Assembly (NCBI RefSeq): GCF_900176035.1
Contig: NZ_FWWT01000021.1
Location: forward strand, 1-64,000
DNA from: Desulfonispora thiosulfatigenes DSM 11270
GTDB taxonomy: Bacteria; Bacillota; Peptococcia; Peptococcales; Desulfonisporaceae
DNA length: 64,000 nucleotides
Reading direction: 5' to 3'
The notes beneath the pieces were generated by a model that saw nothing but the letters and a program-made list of their open reading frames with translations, did no database searches and was not told where the DNA came from. Within the stretch, counting starts at the first letter, position 1; the number at the start of each line of letters is the position of its first letter. Below, piece after piece: positions 26,333 through 35,395 of this stretch. Made by a program: the position numbers and the translations under genes.

Positions 26333-26797
26333 ATGGAGAAAACTATTGTTGTAGGTTTAGGAAATCCTATTGTTAGTGATGATGGGGTCGGAAATAAAAT
26401 TGCTATGATTTTAAAAGATAAGGTAAGCCCAGATATAGATGTTGTAGAAGCAAGCTTAGGTGGATTTAATTTAATGGATATTATGACAGGTTATGATAAT
26501 GCAATTTTAATTGATGCTGTTCAAACTAAAAATGGTAAGGTGGGGGATGTTTATAGACTTGATAAAGATTCCTTAGAATTTTCATATAGACTAGCCTCAG
26601 TACATGATATTAATTTATATACAGCTTTAGAATTTGGAAAACAAACAGGAATTAAGTTACCAGAAAAGATATCCATTTTTGCTATTGAGGTTCAAGATGT
26701 TTTAACATTTGGGGAAAGTTTAACTCCTGAAGTAGAAAAGATTGTACCTGAGGTTGTTGAAATGGTTATTAAAGAGTTAGATCTGTTAAAAAATTAA
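26333..26797 (+). CDS. Hydrogenase maturation protease (HycI/HyaD family, peptidase M52)
   Basis: A 154-residue nickel-dependent endopeptidase that trims the large subunit of NiFe hydrogenase after metal insertion. Family motifs are GLGNPIVSDDGVG (8-20, with metal-binding Asp), VVEASLGGFNLMDIM, LIDAVQ, the metal His in ASVHDINL, and IFAIEVQDVLTFGESLTPEV. The subgroup resembles proteases of cytoplasmic bidirectional or F420/heterodisulfide-linked hydrogenases. It is the first gene of the hyp operon. Confidence 0.92.
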   Translation: MEKTIVVGLGNPIVSDDGVGNKIAMILKDKVSPDIDVVEASLGGFNLMDIMTGYDNAILIDAVQTKNGKVGDVYRLDKDSLEFSYRLASVHDINLYTALEFGKQTGIKLPEKISIFAIEVQDVLTFGESLTPEVEKIVPEVVEMVIKELDLLKN

Positions 26798-26814
26798 TTT
26801 TAGGGAGGTAAATT

Positions 26815-27180
26815 ATGCATGAACTAGCAATAGCTCAAAATTTATTAGATATAGTATGCAAAGCTGCAGAGGATAATTCTCTAGTAAAAGTAAATAAAAT
26901 TTCTATTATTGCAGGAGAGGTTAACTCTATTGTCCCTGATGCTTTAGAATTTGGTTTTCTAGTATCAGCTGAAGGTTCGATAGCCGAAAAGGCTAAAATA
27001 GTATATACAGAACTACCAGCAGTAATTAAATGTAAAAAATGTGAGGAAACATTTCCATGGAAAGAAAATGGCTATTCATGCCCAAAATGTTTCCATGAAC
27101 AAGGTGAAATGATTCAAGGAAATGAACTCTATATAGATTATATTGAAGGCGATGAGGAGGATAATAATGAGTCAAATTAA
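26815..27180 (+). CDS. hypA: Hydrogenase nickel-insertion protein HypA
   Basis: A 121-residue nickel chaperone. The N-terminal MHE is the nickel site; the zinc site is Cys73, Cys76, Cys89 and Cys92. GGGAGG lies upstream of the ATG. It works with HypB to load nickel. Its 3' end overlaps hypB by 14 bp. Confidence 0.96.
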   Translation: MHELAIAQNLLDIVCKAAEDNSLVKVNKISIIAGEVNSIVPDALEFGFLVSAEGSIAEKAKIVYTELPAVIKCKKCEETFPWKENGYSCPKCFHEQGEMIQGNELYIDYIEGDEEDNNESN

Positions 27181-27832
27181 AGTAGAACAAAATCTTTTAA
27201 AAGCAAATGATGATATAGCCCAGGAGTTAAGAAAAAAATATCAAGAAAATGGTGTAAAGGTTATTAATATGATTAGCTCTCCAGGAGCAGGAAAAACGAC
27301 CCTTTTAGAACATAGCTTAGAAAAGATAGCTAGTAAATATAAAGTAGGAGTAATTGAAGGGGATATTTTAACTTCAAGGGATGCAGAGCGAATTGAAAAA
27401 TTAAATGTACCAGTTGTCCAAATAGAGACTAAGGGCGCTTGTCATTTAGATGCTAGAATGATTAATAAAGCTTTAGAACAATTAAAATTGGAAGAATTAG
27501 ATTTAATAATTATTGAAAATGTAGGAAATTTAGTGTGTCCTGCATCATTTGATTTAGGTGAGGATGCTAAAGTAGTAGTTTTAAGTATCGCAGAAGGAGC
27601 TGACAAACCAGCTAAATATCCTTCAATTTTTACAAAAGCAAAGGTTTGTGTACTTAATAAGATTGATTTATTACCATATAGCAATTTTAGTATTGACGAT
27701 TTTTACGCTGATGTAAAAAAAGTAAATCCTAAAATAGAATCTTTTGAAATTGCAGCAACTAAAGATATAGGCATAGATAAATGGGTGGATTGGTTGGAAG
27801 GACTGATTATAGATGGAGGCACAATTAATTGA
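27167..27832 (+). CDS. hypB: Hydrogenase nickel-incorporation GTPase HypB
   Basis: A 221-residue GTPase with P-loop SPGAGKTT (38-45), switch EGDILTSRDAERI, and the specificity motif NKIDLLPY. The ATG at 27167 (MSQIKVEQNLL) was chosen for GAGGAGG upstream. It lacks the His-rich nickel-storage N-terminus found in some HypB proteins. It overlaps hypF by 20 bp. Confidence 0.96.
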   Translation: MSQIKVEQNLLKANDDIAQELRKKYQENGVKVINMISSPGAGKTTLLEHSLEKIASKYKVGVIEGDILTSRDAERIEKLNVPVVQIETKGACHLDARMINKALEQLKLEELDLIIIENVGNLVCPASFDLGEDAKVVVLSIAEGADKPAKYPSIFTKAKVCVLNKIDLLPYSNFSIDDFYADVKKVNPKIESFEIAATKDIGIDKWVDWLEGLIIDGGTIN

Positions 27833-30089
27833 AGTTAGTGGAATAGTTCAAGGAGTAGGCTTTCGTCCTTTTATTTACCGGATGGCAAAGGAAAACAACA
27901 TAAAAGGCTGGGTGATTAATGATTCCAAAGGAGTATCTATTCATGCTGAAGGTACGAAGGAGAATATTAAGAATTTTATAAAGAATATATATAATAAATT
28001 ACCCCAGCAAGCTTTAATTAAAGATCTTAAATATAAGGATATAAAAGCTAAAGAATATAATGATTTTAATATTTTAGCTAGTCAAAATGGAGGCAGTCAG
28101 GATACCTTAATACCACCAGATTTAGCTATGTGTGCTGATTGTTTAAAAGATATTTTAGATGAAAAAAATAGCAGATATGAATATCCATTTACAAATTGTA
28201 CGAATTGTGGACCTAGGTTTACAATTATCAAAGAAGTACCTTATGATCGTATAAAAACTACTATGAAAGATTTCCCTATGTGCAAGGAGTGTGAGCAAGA
28301 ATTTACTAATCCTAGCCAACGAAGGTTTCATGCTCAGCCTAATGCTTGCCCTAAATGTGGTCCGAGTCTTAATCTTTATGATAGGAATCAAAATATATTA
28401 GAGGGTGGACTACAAAAGGCAAGAGAGTTATTAGCACAAGGTAAGATTTTAGCCGTAAAAGGATTAGGGGGATATCACTTAGTCTGTGATGGTCTAAATA
28501 ATGATGCTGTAAAGAGTTTGCGTAATGGAAAAAAAAGAGACTTTAAACCTTTTGCAGTAATGGCTAAAAATCAAGAGATATTAAAAAAGTATTGTAAAAT
28601 TTCTAGCCCTGAAGAACAGGCGTTAACAGCAGCAAATGCACCTATTGTAATTTTAGAGAGAACCTCAGAAAAACTACCAACAAGCTTAACAATGGGACTA
28701 AATACTTTAGGGGCAATGCTTCCATATACCCCGCTTCATCTATTATTATTTAAAGATAATTTAGAATTATTAGTCATGACTAGTGGGAACGTTAGTAGCA
28801 ATCCTCTTATATATAAAGATGATAGTGCTTTTAAATCTTTAGTAGAGTTAGCAGATTACTTTTTAGTGCATGATAGAGAAATTTATAATCGTTGTGATGA
28901 TTCTGTAGTTAAAGTAATTAATAATAATATACAAATATTTCGCAGGGCAAGGGGTTATGTACCCTTACCAGTAGAAATCCCAAAGTCAGAAGCTCTACTA
29001 GCCTGTGGGGGAGAATTAAAAAATACATTTTGCTTAACTAAGGGAAATAAAGCTTTTTTAAGTCAACATCTTGGGGATCTTGAAAATTTTGCAAATTTTA
29101 ATGAATATATAGAAACAATAGAAAAAATGCAAAATTATTTTAATATTAATCCTAGTCTAATTGTTATTGATAGTCATCCGAATTTTGTAGCTAGAAACTG
29201 GGCTTATGAACAAAATATTCCTGTAGTAGAGGTCCAACATCATCATGCGCATCTAGCAAGTTGTTTAGCAGATAATAATTTAGATGAAAAGGTTTTAGGG
29301 GTGGTATGTGATGGAACTGGATATGGAACGGATGGTCATATATGGGGTATGGAATTTTTATTAGGTGATTTTACAAGTTTTGAAAGATTAGCTCATTTAG
29401 AGTATATACCTTTACCATCAGGTGATTTAGCTTCTAAAGAACCACTAAGAATTGTGGCTAGTTATCTTTATAAGTATTTAGGGGAAAAGGAATTTTTAGA
29501 AAATAAAGTATTATTAAAAAAATATAGTTTAGCAGAATTAAAAATTATACAAAAACAGATTGATTCAAAGATCAATACTCCATTATCTTCTAGCTGTGGT
29601 CGCTTATTTGACGCTGTAAGCGCTTTTATAGGTGTATGTACTAGAGTTAGCTATGAAGGGCAAGCAGCCATGGAATTAGAGGCAATTGTAGCTAAAGACT
29701 ATAGGGGAAAAGGCTATAATTTTGAAATTTTAAAAGAAGAAAAACTTATTATCTCTACTAAAATTATGTGGCAAGAAATAATTAAGGATTTAAGCGAAGA
29801 GGTATCTAGGGAAATTATAGCAGCCAAGTTTCATAAAACAATTGCTATGATGATTTTGGAGGTAGTTAAAAGTTTAGAAGATAAATTACCCTCGAAAAAG
29901 GTTGCACTTAGTGGAGGAGTAATGCAAAATAAGTTATTAAGTGAAATTTTAATTAATCTTTTAAAAGAAAATGAATATGAACCAATTGTTCATAAAAATG
30001 TTCCTGCTAATGATGGAGGAATAAGTTTAGGCCAAGCATTGATAGGAGGGAATATAAATGTGTGTAGCAGTACCATCAAAAGTAATTAG
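27813..30089 (+). CDS. hypF: Carbamoyltransferase HypF
   Basis: A 758-residue HypF that makes the CN ligand precursor from carbamoyl phosphate and passes it to HypE. Domains in order: acylphosphatase (VQGVGFRPFIYRMA, about 10-95), two zinc-finger pairs (CADC..CTNC and CKEC..CPKC, about 105-185), YrdC-like (about 200-385), and a Kae1-like carbamoyltransferase with VQHHHAHLASCLAD and VCDGTGYGTDG. The length is normal. It overlaps hypB and hypC, so translation is tightly coupled. It uses the same carbamoyl phosphate that the pyr operon makes. Confidence 0.97.
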   Translation: MEAQLIEVSGIVQGVGFRPFIYRMAKENNIKGWVINDSKGVSIHAEGTKENIKNFIKNIYNKLPQQALIKDLKYKDIKAKEYNDFNILASQNGGSQDTLIPPDLAMCADCLKDILDEKNSRYEYPFTNCTNCGPRFTIIKEVPYDRIKTTMKDFPMCKECEQEFTNPSQRRFHAQPNACPKCGPSLNLYDRNQNILEGGLQKARELLAQGKILAVKGLGGYHLVCDGLNNDAVKSLRNGKKRDFKPFAVMAKNQEILKKYCKISSPEEQALTAANAPIVILERTSEKLPTSLTMGLNTLGAMLPYTPLHLLLFKDNLELLVMTSGNVSSNPLIYKDDSAFKSLVELADYFLVHDREIYNRCDDSVVKVINNNIQIFRRARGYVPLPVEIPKSEALLACGGELKNTFCLTKGNKAFLSQHLGDLENFANFNEYIETIEKMQNYFNINPSLIVIDSHPNFVARNWAYEQNIPVVEVQHHHAHLASCLADNNLDEKVLGVVCDGTGYGTDGHIWGMEFLLGDFTSFERLAHLEYIPLPSGDLASKEPLRIVASYLYKYLGEKEFLENKVLLKKYSLAELKIIQKQIDSKINTPLSSSCGRLFDAVSAFIGVCTRVSYEGQAAMELEAIVAKDYRGKGYNFEILKEEKLIISTKIMWQEIIKDLSEEVSREIIAAKFHKTIAMMILEVVKSLEDKLPSKKVALSGGVMQNKLLSEILINLLKENEYEPIVHKNVPANDGGISLGQALIGGNINVCSSTIKSN

Positions 30090-30285
30090 TATTGAAGAAC
30101 CATGGGCACAGGTAGATCTAGAAGGTGCTTCTTATAAGATAAATATGTCATTAACTCCAGATATTGAAGTAGGCGATTATGTTATTGTTCATGCAGGTTT
30201 TTCTATTCAACATTTAGACCCTAAAGAAGCTGAAGATACATTAAAGTTATGGGAGGAGTTTTATGCACACGCCCAAGACGAATAA
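30058..30285 (+). CDS. hypC: Hydrogenase assembly chaperone HypC
   Basis: A 75-residue HypC/HybG chaperone starting MCVAVPSKVI; Cys2 is the essential N-terminal cysteine. GDYVIVHAGFSIQHLD is the family's C-terminal motif. It carries the Fe(CN)2CO unit with HypD. It overlaps hypF by 32 bp and hypD by 23 bp. Confidence 0.96.
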   Translation: MCVAVPSKVISIEEPWAQVDLEGASYKINMSLTPDIEVGDYVIVHAGFSIQHLDPKEAEDTLKLWEEFYAHAQDE

Positions 30286-31342
30286 AGAAATAGTAAAGCA
30301 ATTAATTAGCGAAATGCAAATCGATAATCCTGTTAAAATTATGGAGGTTTGTGGAACTCATACTGTTTCTATTGCTAAATCCGGAATAAAACAACTAATA
30401 CCTAAAAATATTACCTTAATATCTGGTCCAGGTTGCCCAGTTTGTGTTACCTCGCAAGAAGATATTGAAAAATTTTTAATATTAGCTAAAAATCCTAAAG
30501 TTTTAATAACTACTTTTGGGGATATGATCAGAGTACCTGGTTCCACAGGAAGTTTGCAAGAAATGAAAGCACAAGGTGCAAATATAAAAATGGTGTATTC
30601 TCCTTTAGATGCCGTGAATTTAGCTAAAGAAAATCCAGATAAGGAAGTAGTTTTTTTAGGAGTAGGTTTTGAAACTACAGCTCCCTTAGTTGCTTTTGCT
30701 CTTTCCGAAGCTGAAAAATTAAAATTAAATAATTTTAGTATTGTTTGTCTGCATAAATTAGCAATATCTGCAATAGATGCTTTATTAACAGGCTTTGATA
30801 CTGATGTTGATGGATTTTTATGCCCTGGACATGTAAGCACTATTATCGGGACTCATCCCTATGAGTTTATTGCTAAGGATTATAAAAAAGCAGCAATAGT
30901 AACTGGATTTGAAGCAAGTGATATTTTAGAAGGAATAAATATGACTATCAATCAAATTAAAAATAAAAATTTTAAAGTAGAAAATCAGTATCACAGAGGT
31001 GTAAATTCTGGAGGAAATTTAGTAGCTCTTAATTTATTAAAAGAATATTTTGATAAAGGTTCAGCTATGTGGAGAGGCCTTGGTGAAATTAAAAATAGTG
31101 GCTTACATTTAAAAGATAAATATAAAAAATATGATGCATTTAAAAAATTTGATTTATCTAATATAGAAGTAAAACTTGCGCCCACAGGTTGTATCTGTGG
31201 ACAAATATTAAAAGGTCAAAAATCCCCTACGGATTGTCCTTTATTTGGGAAAAAATGCACACCTAACTTTCCAATAGGACCTTGTATGGTATCTTCAGAA
31301 GGTTCTTGTGCTGCAAGTTATTATTACGCGGGGGTGATTTAG
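30263..31342 (+). CDS. hypD: Hydrogenase maturation protein HypD
   Basis: A 359-residue 4Fe-4S scaffold for assembly of the Fe(CN)2CO moiety. Conserved motifs are MEVCGTHTVSIAKSG (about 27-41), GPGCPVCVT and FLCPGHVSTIIG. C-terminal cluster cysteines lie in GCICGQILKG, CPLFGKKC and GPCMVSSEGSCAA. The length is normal. The start overlaps hypC. Confidence 0.96.
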   Translation: MHTPKTNKEIVKQLISEMQIDNPVKIMEVCGTHTVSIAKSGIKQLIPKNITLISGPGCPVCVTSQEDIEKFLILAKNPKVLITTFGDMIRVPGSTGSLQEMKAQGANIKMVYSPLDAVNLAKENPDKEVVFLGVGFETTAPLVAFALSEAEKLKLNNFSIVCLHKLAISAIDALLTGFDTDVDGFLCPGHVSTIIGTHPYEFIAKDYKKAAIVTGFEASDILEGINMTINQIKNKNFKVENQYHRGVNSGGNLVALNLLKEYFDKGSAMWRGLGEIKNSGLHLKDKYKKYDAFKKFDLSNIEVKLAPTGCICGQILKGQKSPTDCPLFGKKCTPNFPIGPCMVSSEGSCAASYYYAGVI

Positions 31343-31345
31343 TTG

Positions 31346-32353
31346 ATGTATGACAAGATTTTATTAAATCATGGTGCTGGAGGTCTTAAAACTCAAAGAT
31401 TAATAAGACAAATTTTTCAAAAGCACATTGGTAATGCTTATTTGCAACAAGAATTAGATGCAGCTGTCATTAAGTTTTCATCGCATAAAATGGCAGTTTC
31501 TACAGATTCATTTGTAGTACATCCGATTTTTTTTCCAGGTGGAAATATTGGAAAAATGGCTGTATGTGGAACAGTAAATGATTTAGCAGTTATGGGAGCA
31601 AAGCCCTTATATTTAACATTAGGGTTAATAATAGAAGAAGGGTTACCAATTACTATCTTAGAACAAATAATTGCATCCATAGGAGAAACTGCTCGTGAAG
31701 CGGGTGTACTCATTGTAGCAGGAGATACTAAAGTAGTAGAACATGGAGCATGTGATAAAATTTATATTAATACAACTGGAATAGGGGCAGTTCCACTTAA
31801 TGTAGATTTAAGACCCCAAAAAATATCACCTGGAGATAAAATCATTGTAAGTGGTTCAATTGGTAATCATGGTATGGCTATTTTAGCTGCTCGTGAAGGA
31901 TTAGATTTTTCACCTCCACTTGAAAGTGATTGTGCTAATTTAAATTATTTAACTGAAAGCGTATTAGCTGCTAGCGTTAATGTTAAATGCATGAGAGATC
32001 CTACAAGAGGTGGGGTTGCAACAACATTAAATGAATTGGCTTACCAAGCTAATTTAGGCATGAAATTATGGGAAGAACAATTACCGATTGACTCACAGGT
32101 TAAAGGAACTAGCTCTATGTTGGGGTTAGATCCATTATATTTAGCAAATGAAGGTAAGGTTTTAATTATTGTAAGTAGCAAAGATGCGGAGAAGGTTTTA
32201 AAAGAAGTACAAAAATCTGAGATCGGTAAAAAGGCAAGTATCATTGGAGAGGTAACAGAATCACATCCTACTAAGCTTGTTATGGAAACAGAGCTTGGAA
32301 CATTACGTATGTTAAATATGTTAGAAGGAGATCCTTTACCACGTATTTGTTAA
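31346..32353 (+). CDS. hypE: Hydrogenase expression/formation protein HypE
   Basis: A 335-residue AIR-synthase-like ATPase that dehydrates the C-terminal thiocarboxamide to thiocyanate. The protein ends in PRIC, giving the required terminal cysteine. N-terminal LNHGAGGLKTQRLI and central MRDPTRGGVATTLNELA are family motifs. ATG at 31346 was preferred to the TTG just before it. It is the last gene of the hyp operon. No hydrogenase structural gene is in the window. Confidence 0.96.
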   Translation: MYDKILLNHGAGGLKTQRLIRQIFQKHIGNAYLQQELDAAVIKFSSHKMAVSTDSFVVHPIFFPGGNIGKMAVCGTVNDLAVMGAKPLYLTLGLIIEEGLPITILEQIIASIGETAREAGVLIVAGDTKVVEHGACDKIYINTTGIGAVPLNVDLRPQKISPGDKIIVSGSIGNHGMAILAAREGLDFSPPLESDCANLNYLTESVLAASVNVKCMRDPTRGGVATTLNELAYQANLGMKLWEEQLPIDSQVKGTSSMLGLDPLYLANEGKVLIIVSSKDAEKVLKEVQKSEIGKKASIIGEVTESHPTKLVMETELGTLRMLNMLEGDPLPRIC

Positions 32354-32357
32354 CACT

Positions 32358-32416
32358 AAAAATCCCTTCATATTAGATAGTTGAATCTTAACAGTCTATT
32401 TATGAGGGGATTTTAT
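32358..32416 (+). terminator. Terminator of the hyp operon
   Basis: AAAATCCC..CATA and TATGAGGGGATTTT form an outer stem around a loop of about 28 nt, followed by a short T tail. Confidence 0.65.
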
Positions 32417-32503
32417 AATTTATAAGAATTTTTTTCATTAAAGATAAAATACAAATATTAAAAATAGAAAGCAATAAAAATTAGGTAATATAAAATTAAG
32501 CAT

Positions 32504-32534
32504 TAAAAAAGCTAGAGTCATAAAACTCTAGCTT
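32504..32534 (-). terminator. Terminator of tRNA-fMet
   Basis: On the minus strand AGCTAGAGT / ACTCTAGCT is followed by TTTTT, directly 3' of the tRNA. Confidence 0.88.
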
Positions 32535-32535
32535 G

Positions 32536-32611
32536 TGGTTGCGGGAGAAGGACTTGAACCTTCGGCCTTCGGGTTATGAGCCCGACGAGCTACCAACTGC
32601 TCCATCCCGCG
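32536..32611 (-). tRNA. Initiator tRNA-fMet (CAT)
   Basis: Read on the minus strand: anticodon CAT, anticodon stem with three G-C pairs (CGGGCTCATAACCCG), an unpaired C at position 1 opposite A72, and an encoded CCA. The stem G-C pairs and the C1-A72 mismatch mark it as initiator rather than elongator tRNA-Met. Confidence 0.95.
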
Positions 32612-32742
32612 TCAACAAAATTAAGTATAACATAAGTTTTTACTGATTGCAAGGGAATTTAATAATTAATTATTAAATTTTACAATGAAGCTATTTAATT
32701 TTATTCTGTTTTAATGTATAATAAAAGAAATTAAAAAATTTA

Positions 32743-32779
32743 TTCGCAGTAACAGCCACCTGCGTTATCAAAACTGCTT
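32743..32779 (+). promoter_or_regulatory. preQ1-I riboswitch aptamer
   Basis: A compact stem, CGCAG (32745-32749) / CTGCG (32760-32764), with loop TAACAGCCAC and an A-rich tail TTATCAAAACTGCTT. The GCT in the tail can pair with AGC in the loop, the H-type pseudoknot of class I preQ1 aptamers. A terminator and a queT gene follow. Ligand-bound RNA should end transcription (inference from the class). Confidence 0.8.
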
Positions 32780-32790
32780 ATTTGTGTATA

Positions 32791-32818
32791 AGGCTGGATT
32801 TTTTCCGGCCTTTTTTTA
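32791..32818 (+). terminator. Riboswitch expression-platform terminator
   Basis: GGCTGG / CCGGCC (one T-G pair) around an AT loop, followed by seven T, just downstream of the preQ1 aptamer. Confidence 0.85.
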
Positions 32819-32849
32819 TTTGCAATTTTAAGTAAAGGAGGTTATAAAG

Positions 32850-33308
32850 ATGAATACAAAAATGATTACCAAGGTAAGTTTAATTGCTGCTATTTACGCT
32901 GCTTTAACTATTGCTCTTAGTCCTATATCTTATAATTTTGTTCAGTTTCGTGTTTCTGAAGCATTAACTATTTTGCCTTTTATAATGCCTGAAAGTATCC
33001 TAGGTCTATTTATTGGCTGTGCTATAGCTAATATTTATAGTGGATTAGGACTGTATGATATAGTTTTTGGAAGTTTAGCTTCATTAATTGCAGCATATTT
33101 AACTAGTAAAATGCCGAAAAAATGGTTAGCACCACTACCACCAATTATTGTAAATGCCATTATTATTGGTTATATGTGGAGTCTTTTTGGGGATATGCCG
33201 TTTTATTTAACATCGAGCTATGTTGCTATAGGTCAAATTGGTTCTTGTTATGGACTAGGCTTACCTTTATTATATTTTCTTAAAGATGCAAAAATATTAA
33301 AAAAATAA
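32850..33308 (+). CDS. queT: Queuosine precursor ECF transporter substrate-binding protein QueT
   Basis: A 152-residue membrane protein with five to six hydrophobic helices. The QueT family core VQFRVSEALTILPFIMPESILGLFIGC is at about 32-58, and IANIYSGLG follows. It would be the S-component that captures preQ1/preQ0 for an energy-coupling-factor transporter; the ATPase and T components are not here. The preQ1 riboswitch upstream supports the substrate. AAGGAGG precedes the ATG. Confidence 0.9.
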   Translation: MNTKMITKVSLIAAIYAALTIALSPISYNFVQFRVSEALTILPFIMPESILGLFIGCAIANIYSGLGLYDIVFGSLASLIAAYLTSKMPKKWLAPLPPIIVNAIIIGYMWSLFGDMPFYLTSSYVAIGQIGSCYGLGLPLLYFLKDAKILKK

Positions 33309-33332
33309 CTCTCTTTATAGAGTTATTTTTTA
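33301..33332. terminator. Bidirectional terminator between queT and the sensor kinase
   Basis: AAAAATAACTCT / AGAGTTATTTTT with a CTTTAT loop, overlapping the ends of both converging genes. Confidence 0.9.
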
Positions 33333-34921
33333 GTAGGAAAACTTATTGTGAAAATTGTGCCTAGAGTTGGGTCACCTTTTATAGAATATATACCGTCATG
33401 GAGTTTGATTATTTTGTCACAGATAGCAAGACCAAGACCTAAGCTTTCACTTTTAGTACTAAAGGGGTTACCAATATGTTTAATAAATTCATCAGGTATT
33501 CCAGGTCCATTATCCGTAAATATTATTTGCACACTATCTCTTAATTTTAACAACTTTATAGTTACAATACCCTTTTTCTGAGTAGCAGCAAAAGAGTTTC
33601 TAACTATATTGATGAATAAATCAATTATTAAATTTTCATTTCCTTGAATATATAGATTCTCTTCTGGAAGATGAAGCTTAAAGACAATATTTTTGATTTC
33701 AGCTTGTGGTTTCATTAAATTATAGGCATTTAATAAAACATCATTTAAACATAAATTATAAAGATTAGCATGATTATTATGAGAAAGTTTAAGTAATTCT
33801 GAAAGTATATGTTCAATTTGATTGATTTCACTTAACATAATATCTATATTTTCTTGTCCCAAAGTTGAATTAGTTTTATTTTTTTCATAACTGATAAAGC
33901 CTTTAACAGCAACTAATGGGTTACGAATCCTGTGGGCTAGGCTTGCAGAAATTTCAATTAACGAATTACTACGTTCTTTACTAATAATGCTGATAATATT
34001 TCTTTTTTCCTGTTCCTTTATATATAGGTAAGCAAAAATTAAAAGTGGAATAAGAAGTAAAAGTATCAAAGTACTTCGTTCGATTGATGCTTGATATAGC
34101 TCAGCTTTTATTAAAGAATATGGTTGTGTTGAAACTATATACCAATCAGTATTTGTGATAGGTACATAGGAGATTAACTCTTTCTTATTATTAAAAGGGG
34201 ATGATTGTACTGCCAATTTTTCCTTTAAATCAAACAAAGCCTTAAAATCATAATCTAATAATTCTGGATATATACTAGGGGTATTAGTTATTATCTTGCC
34301 ATTGTCATCGATTATTAAACTAGAAATTTGAAAGTAGTCTGATTTTGAAAAAAACTTTAATAAGTTATCAGGATCAAAGGTTAAACCAAGCCCCCCAATA
34401 ATTTCACCTTTTTGATTAAAGCACGGTACTGATATAGCAATATAAGGAATCTTAGTATCTAAATTATATAAAATATTTGAAATGCAAATTTTTCCTTCCA
34501 AAGTGGTTTTAAAATTTTGCTGCTCTAAAGGTTTATAAGTATTTGTCTTAAAGGAAATTGAATTTAAGATATCCTCACTATTTGTAGATGATAATTGTAG
34601 GGAAACAATTTTTCCATTTTTATCATAAACAAATATAGTTCTATTATCTGTATCTGAATAAATTGTTTTGGTTAAAGTTTCTTCAATTTCTTGTACATTA
34701 AAATTTTTAAATTGATCTAAACTTGCTAAAAATGCCAACATGTTGATTTTAGTATTTAAATAGTTATTTATATTTCTTTGAATTTCTTCTGTATGTCTTA
34801 GATTCTCTGAAAAAAAATATTTTTTTAGTTGTTCATTACTTTTAAGGAGCAGGGTGCTAGATGTAATGATAAGAAAAATAACAAATATTAATACGAAATT
34901 ATTTCTTGATTTTTTAGTCAC
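33323..34921 (-). CDS. Sensor histidine kinase with extracellular Cache-like domain
   Basis: A 532-residue kinase. TM1 is at about 10-25, and a large outside domain (about 30-275) has the dCache pattern (IFVYDKNGKIVSL, SVPCFNQKGEIIGGLGL, WYIVSTQP). TM2 is at about 285-302. HisKA carries His330 in ASLAHRIRNPLVAVKGF, with the usual E after H replaced by R. HATPase_c has IVRNSFAAT, DNGPGIP and LGLGLAICDKI. GTG at 34921 was chosen since GGAGG lies 5 bp upstream; a TTG at 34933 overlaps that site. There is no adjacent response regulator. It lies 23 bp after the rhodanese gene in one operon. Confidence 0.87.
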   Translation of the reverse strand: MTKKSRNNFVLIFVIFLIITSSTLLLKSNEQLKKYFFSENLRHTEEIQRNINNYLNTKINMLAFLASLDQFKNFNVQEIEETLTKTIYSDTDNRTIFVYDKNGKIVSLQLSSTNSEDILNSISFKTNTYKPLEQQNFKTTLEGKICISNILYNLDTKIPYIAISVPCFNQKGEIIGGLGLTFDPDNLLKFFSKSDYFQISSLIIDDNGKIITNTPSIYPELLDYDFKALFDLKEKLAVQSSPFNNKKELISYVPITNTDWYIVSTQPYSLIKAELYQASIERSTLILLLLIPLLIFAYLYIKEQEKRNIISIISKERSNSLIEISASLAHRIRNPLVAVKGFISYEKNKTNSTLGQENIDIMLSEINQIEHILSELLKLSHNNHANLYNLCLNDVLLNAYNLMKPQAEIKNIVFKLHLPEENLYIQGNENLIIDLFINIVRNSFAATQKKGIVTIKLLKLRDSVQIIFTDNGPGIPDEFIKHIGNPFSTKSESLGLGLAICDKIIKLHDGIYSIKGDPTLGTIFTISFPTKK

Positions 34922-34944
34922 TTGTTCCTCCAAACTCTTGTGTT

Positions 34945-35310
34945 TTAATCTTTTATTTTTTGTATACCACCTTGCAAATTATAAATATTTTTATATCCTG
35001 ATTTATGTAAAATTAAAGCAGCTTTGTTACTGCGCATTCCACTTCGACATACTACGATAATTTTAGATTCTTTAGAAACCTTATTTTTAACAATTGCTGT
35101 TTTTAACCTACTTAAAGGGATATTCTTCGCCTTTATTAAATGTCCTGTCTTAAATTCTTGCGGTGTTCTGACATCTAAAATAAGTAATTCTTTTTCTTTT
35201 TCGATTTTTTTAAAACTTTCATAATCTATTTGTGAAATACCTCTAAATTTGAAATAATTATAAATTAGTTTTACAATTATGAAGATTAAAATTATATAAA
35301 ATAACTTCAT
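34945..35310 (-). CDS. Membrane-anchored rhodanese-like protein
   Basis: A 121-residue protein. An N-terminal hydrophobic anchor (about 3-18) precedes a single rhodanese domain with LILDVRTPQEFKTGHL and active-site loop CRSGMRS, the cysteine being the sulfur-carrying residue. LQGGIQ closes the fold. It would act at the membrane in sulfur transfer or redox reactions; the substrate is unknown. It is encoded just upstream of a sensor kinase on the same strand. Confidence 0.88.
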   Translation of the reverse strand: MKLFYIILIFIIVKLIYNYFKFRGISQIDYESFKKIEKEKELLILDVRTPQEFKTGHLIKAKNIPLSRLKTAIVKNKVSKESKIIVVCRSGMRSNKAALILHKSGYKNIYNLQGGIQKIKD

Positions 35311-35356
35311 GTGAATGCTCCTCGTTACTGAATTTTTAAATTTTGGAAAATTAATA

Positions 35357-35390
35357 AACCTAGAAAACCAAAGGTTATGTTTTCTAGGTT
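35357..35390 (-). terminator. Hairpin downstream of pepF
   Basis: A 12-bp perfect stem AACCTAGAAAAC / GTTTTCTAGGTT. The T tail on the minus strand is interrupted. Confidence 0.65.
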
Positions 35391-35395
35391 AAGGG

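Noticed and set aside
30358-30840. 160-codon frame opposite hypD
   Set aside because: Entirely inside the convincing hypD gene on the other strand, with no start signals.
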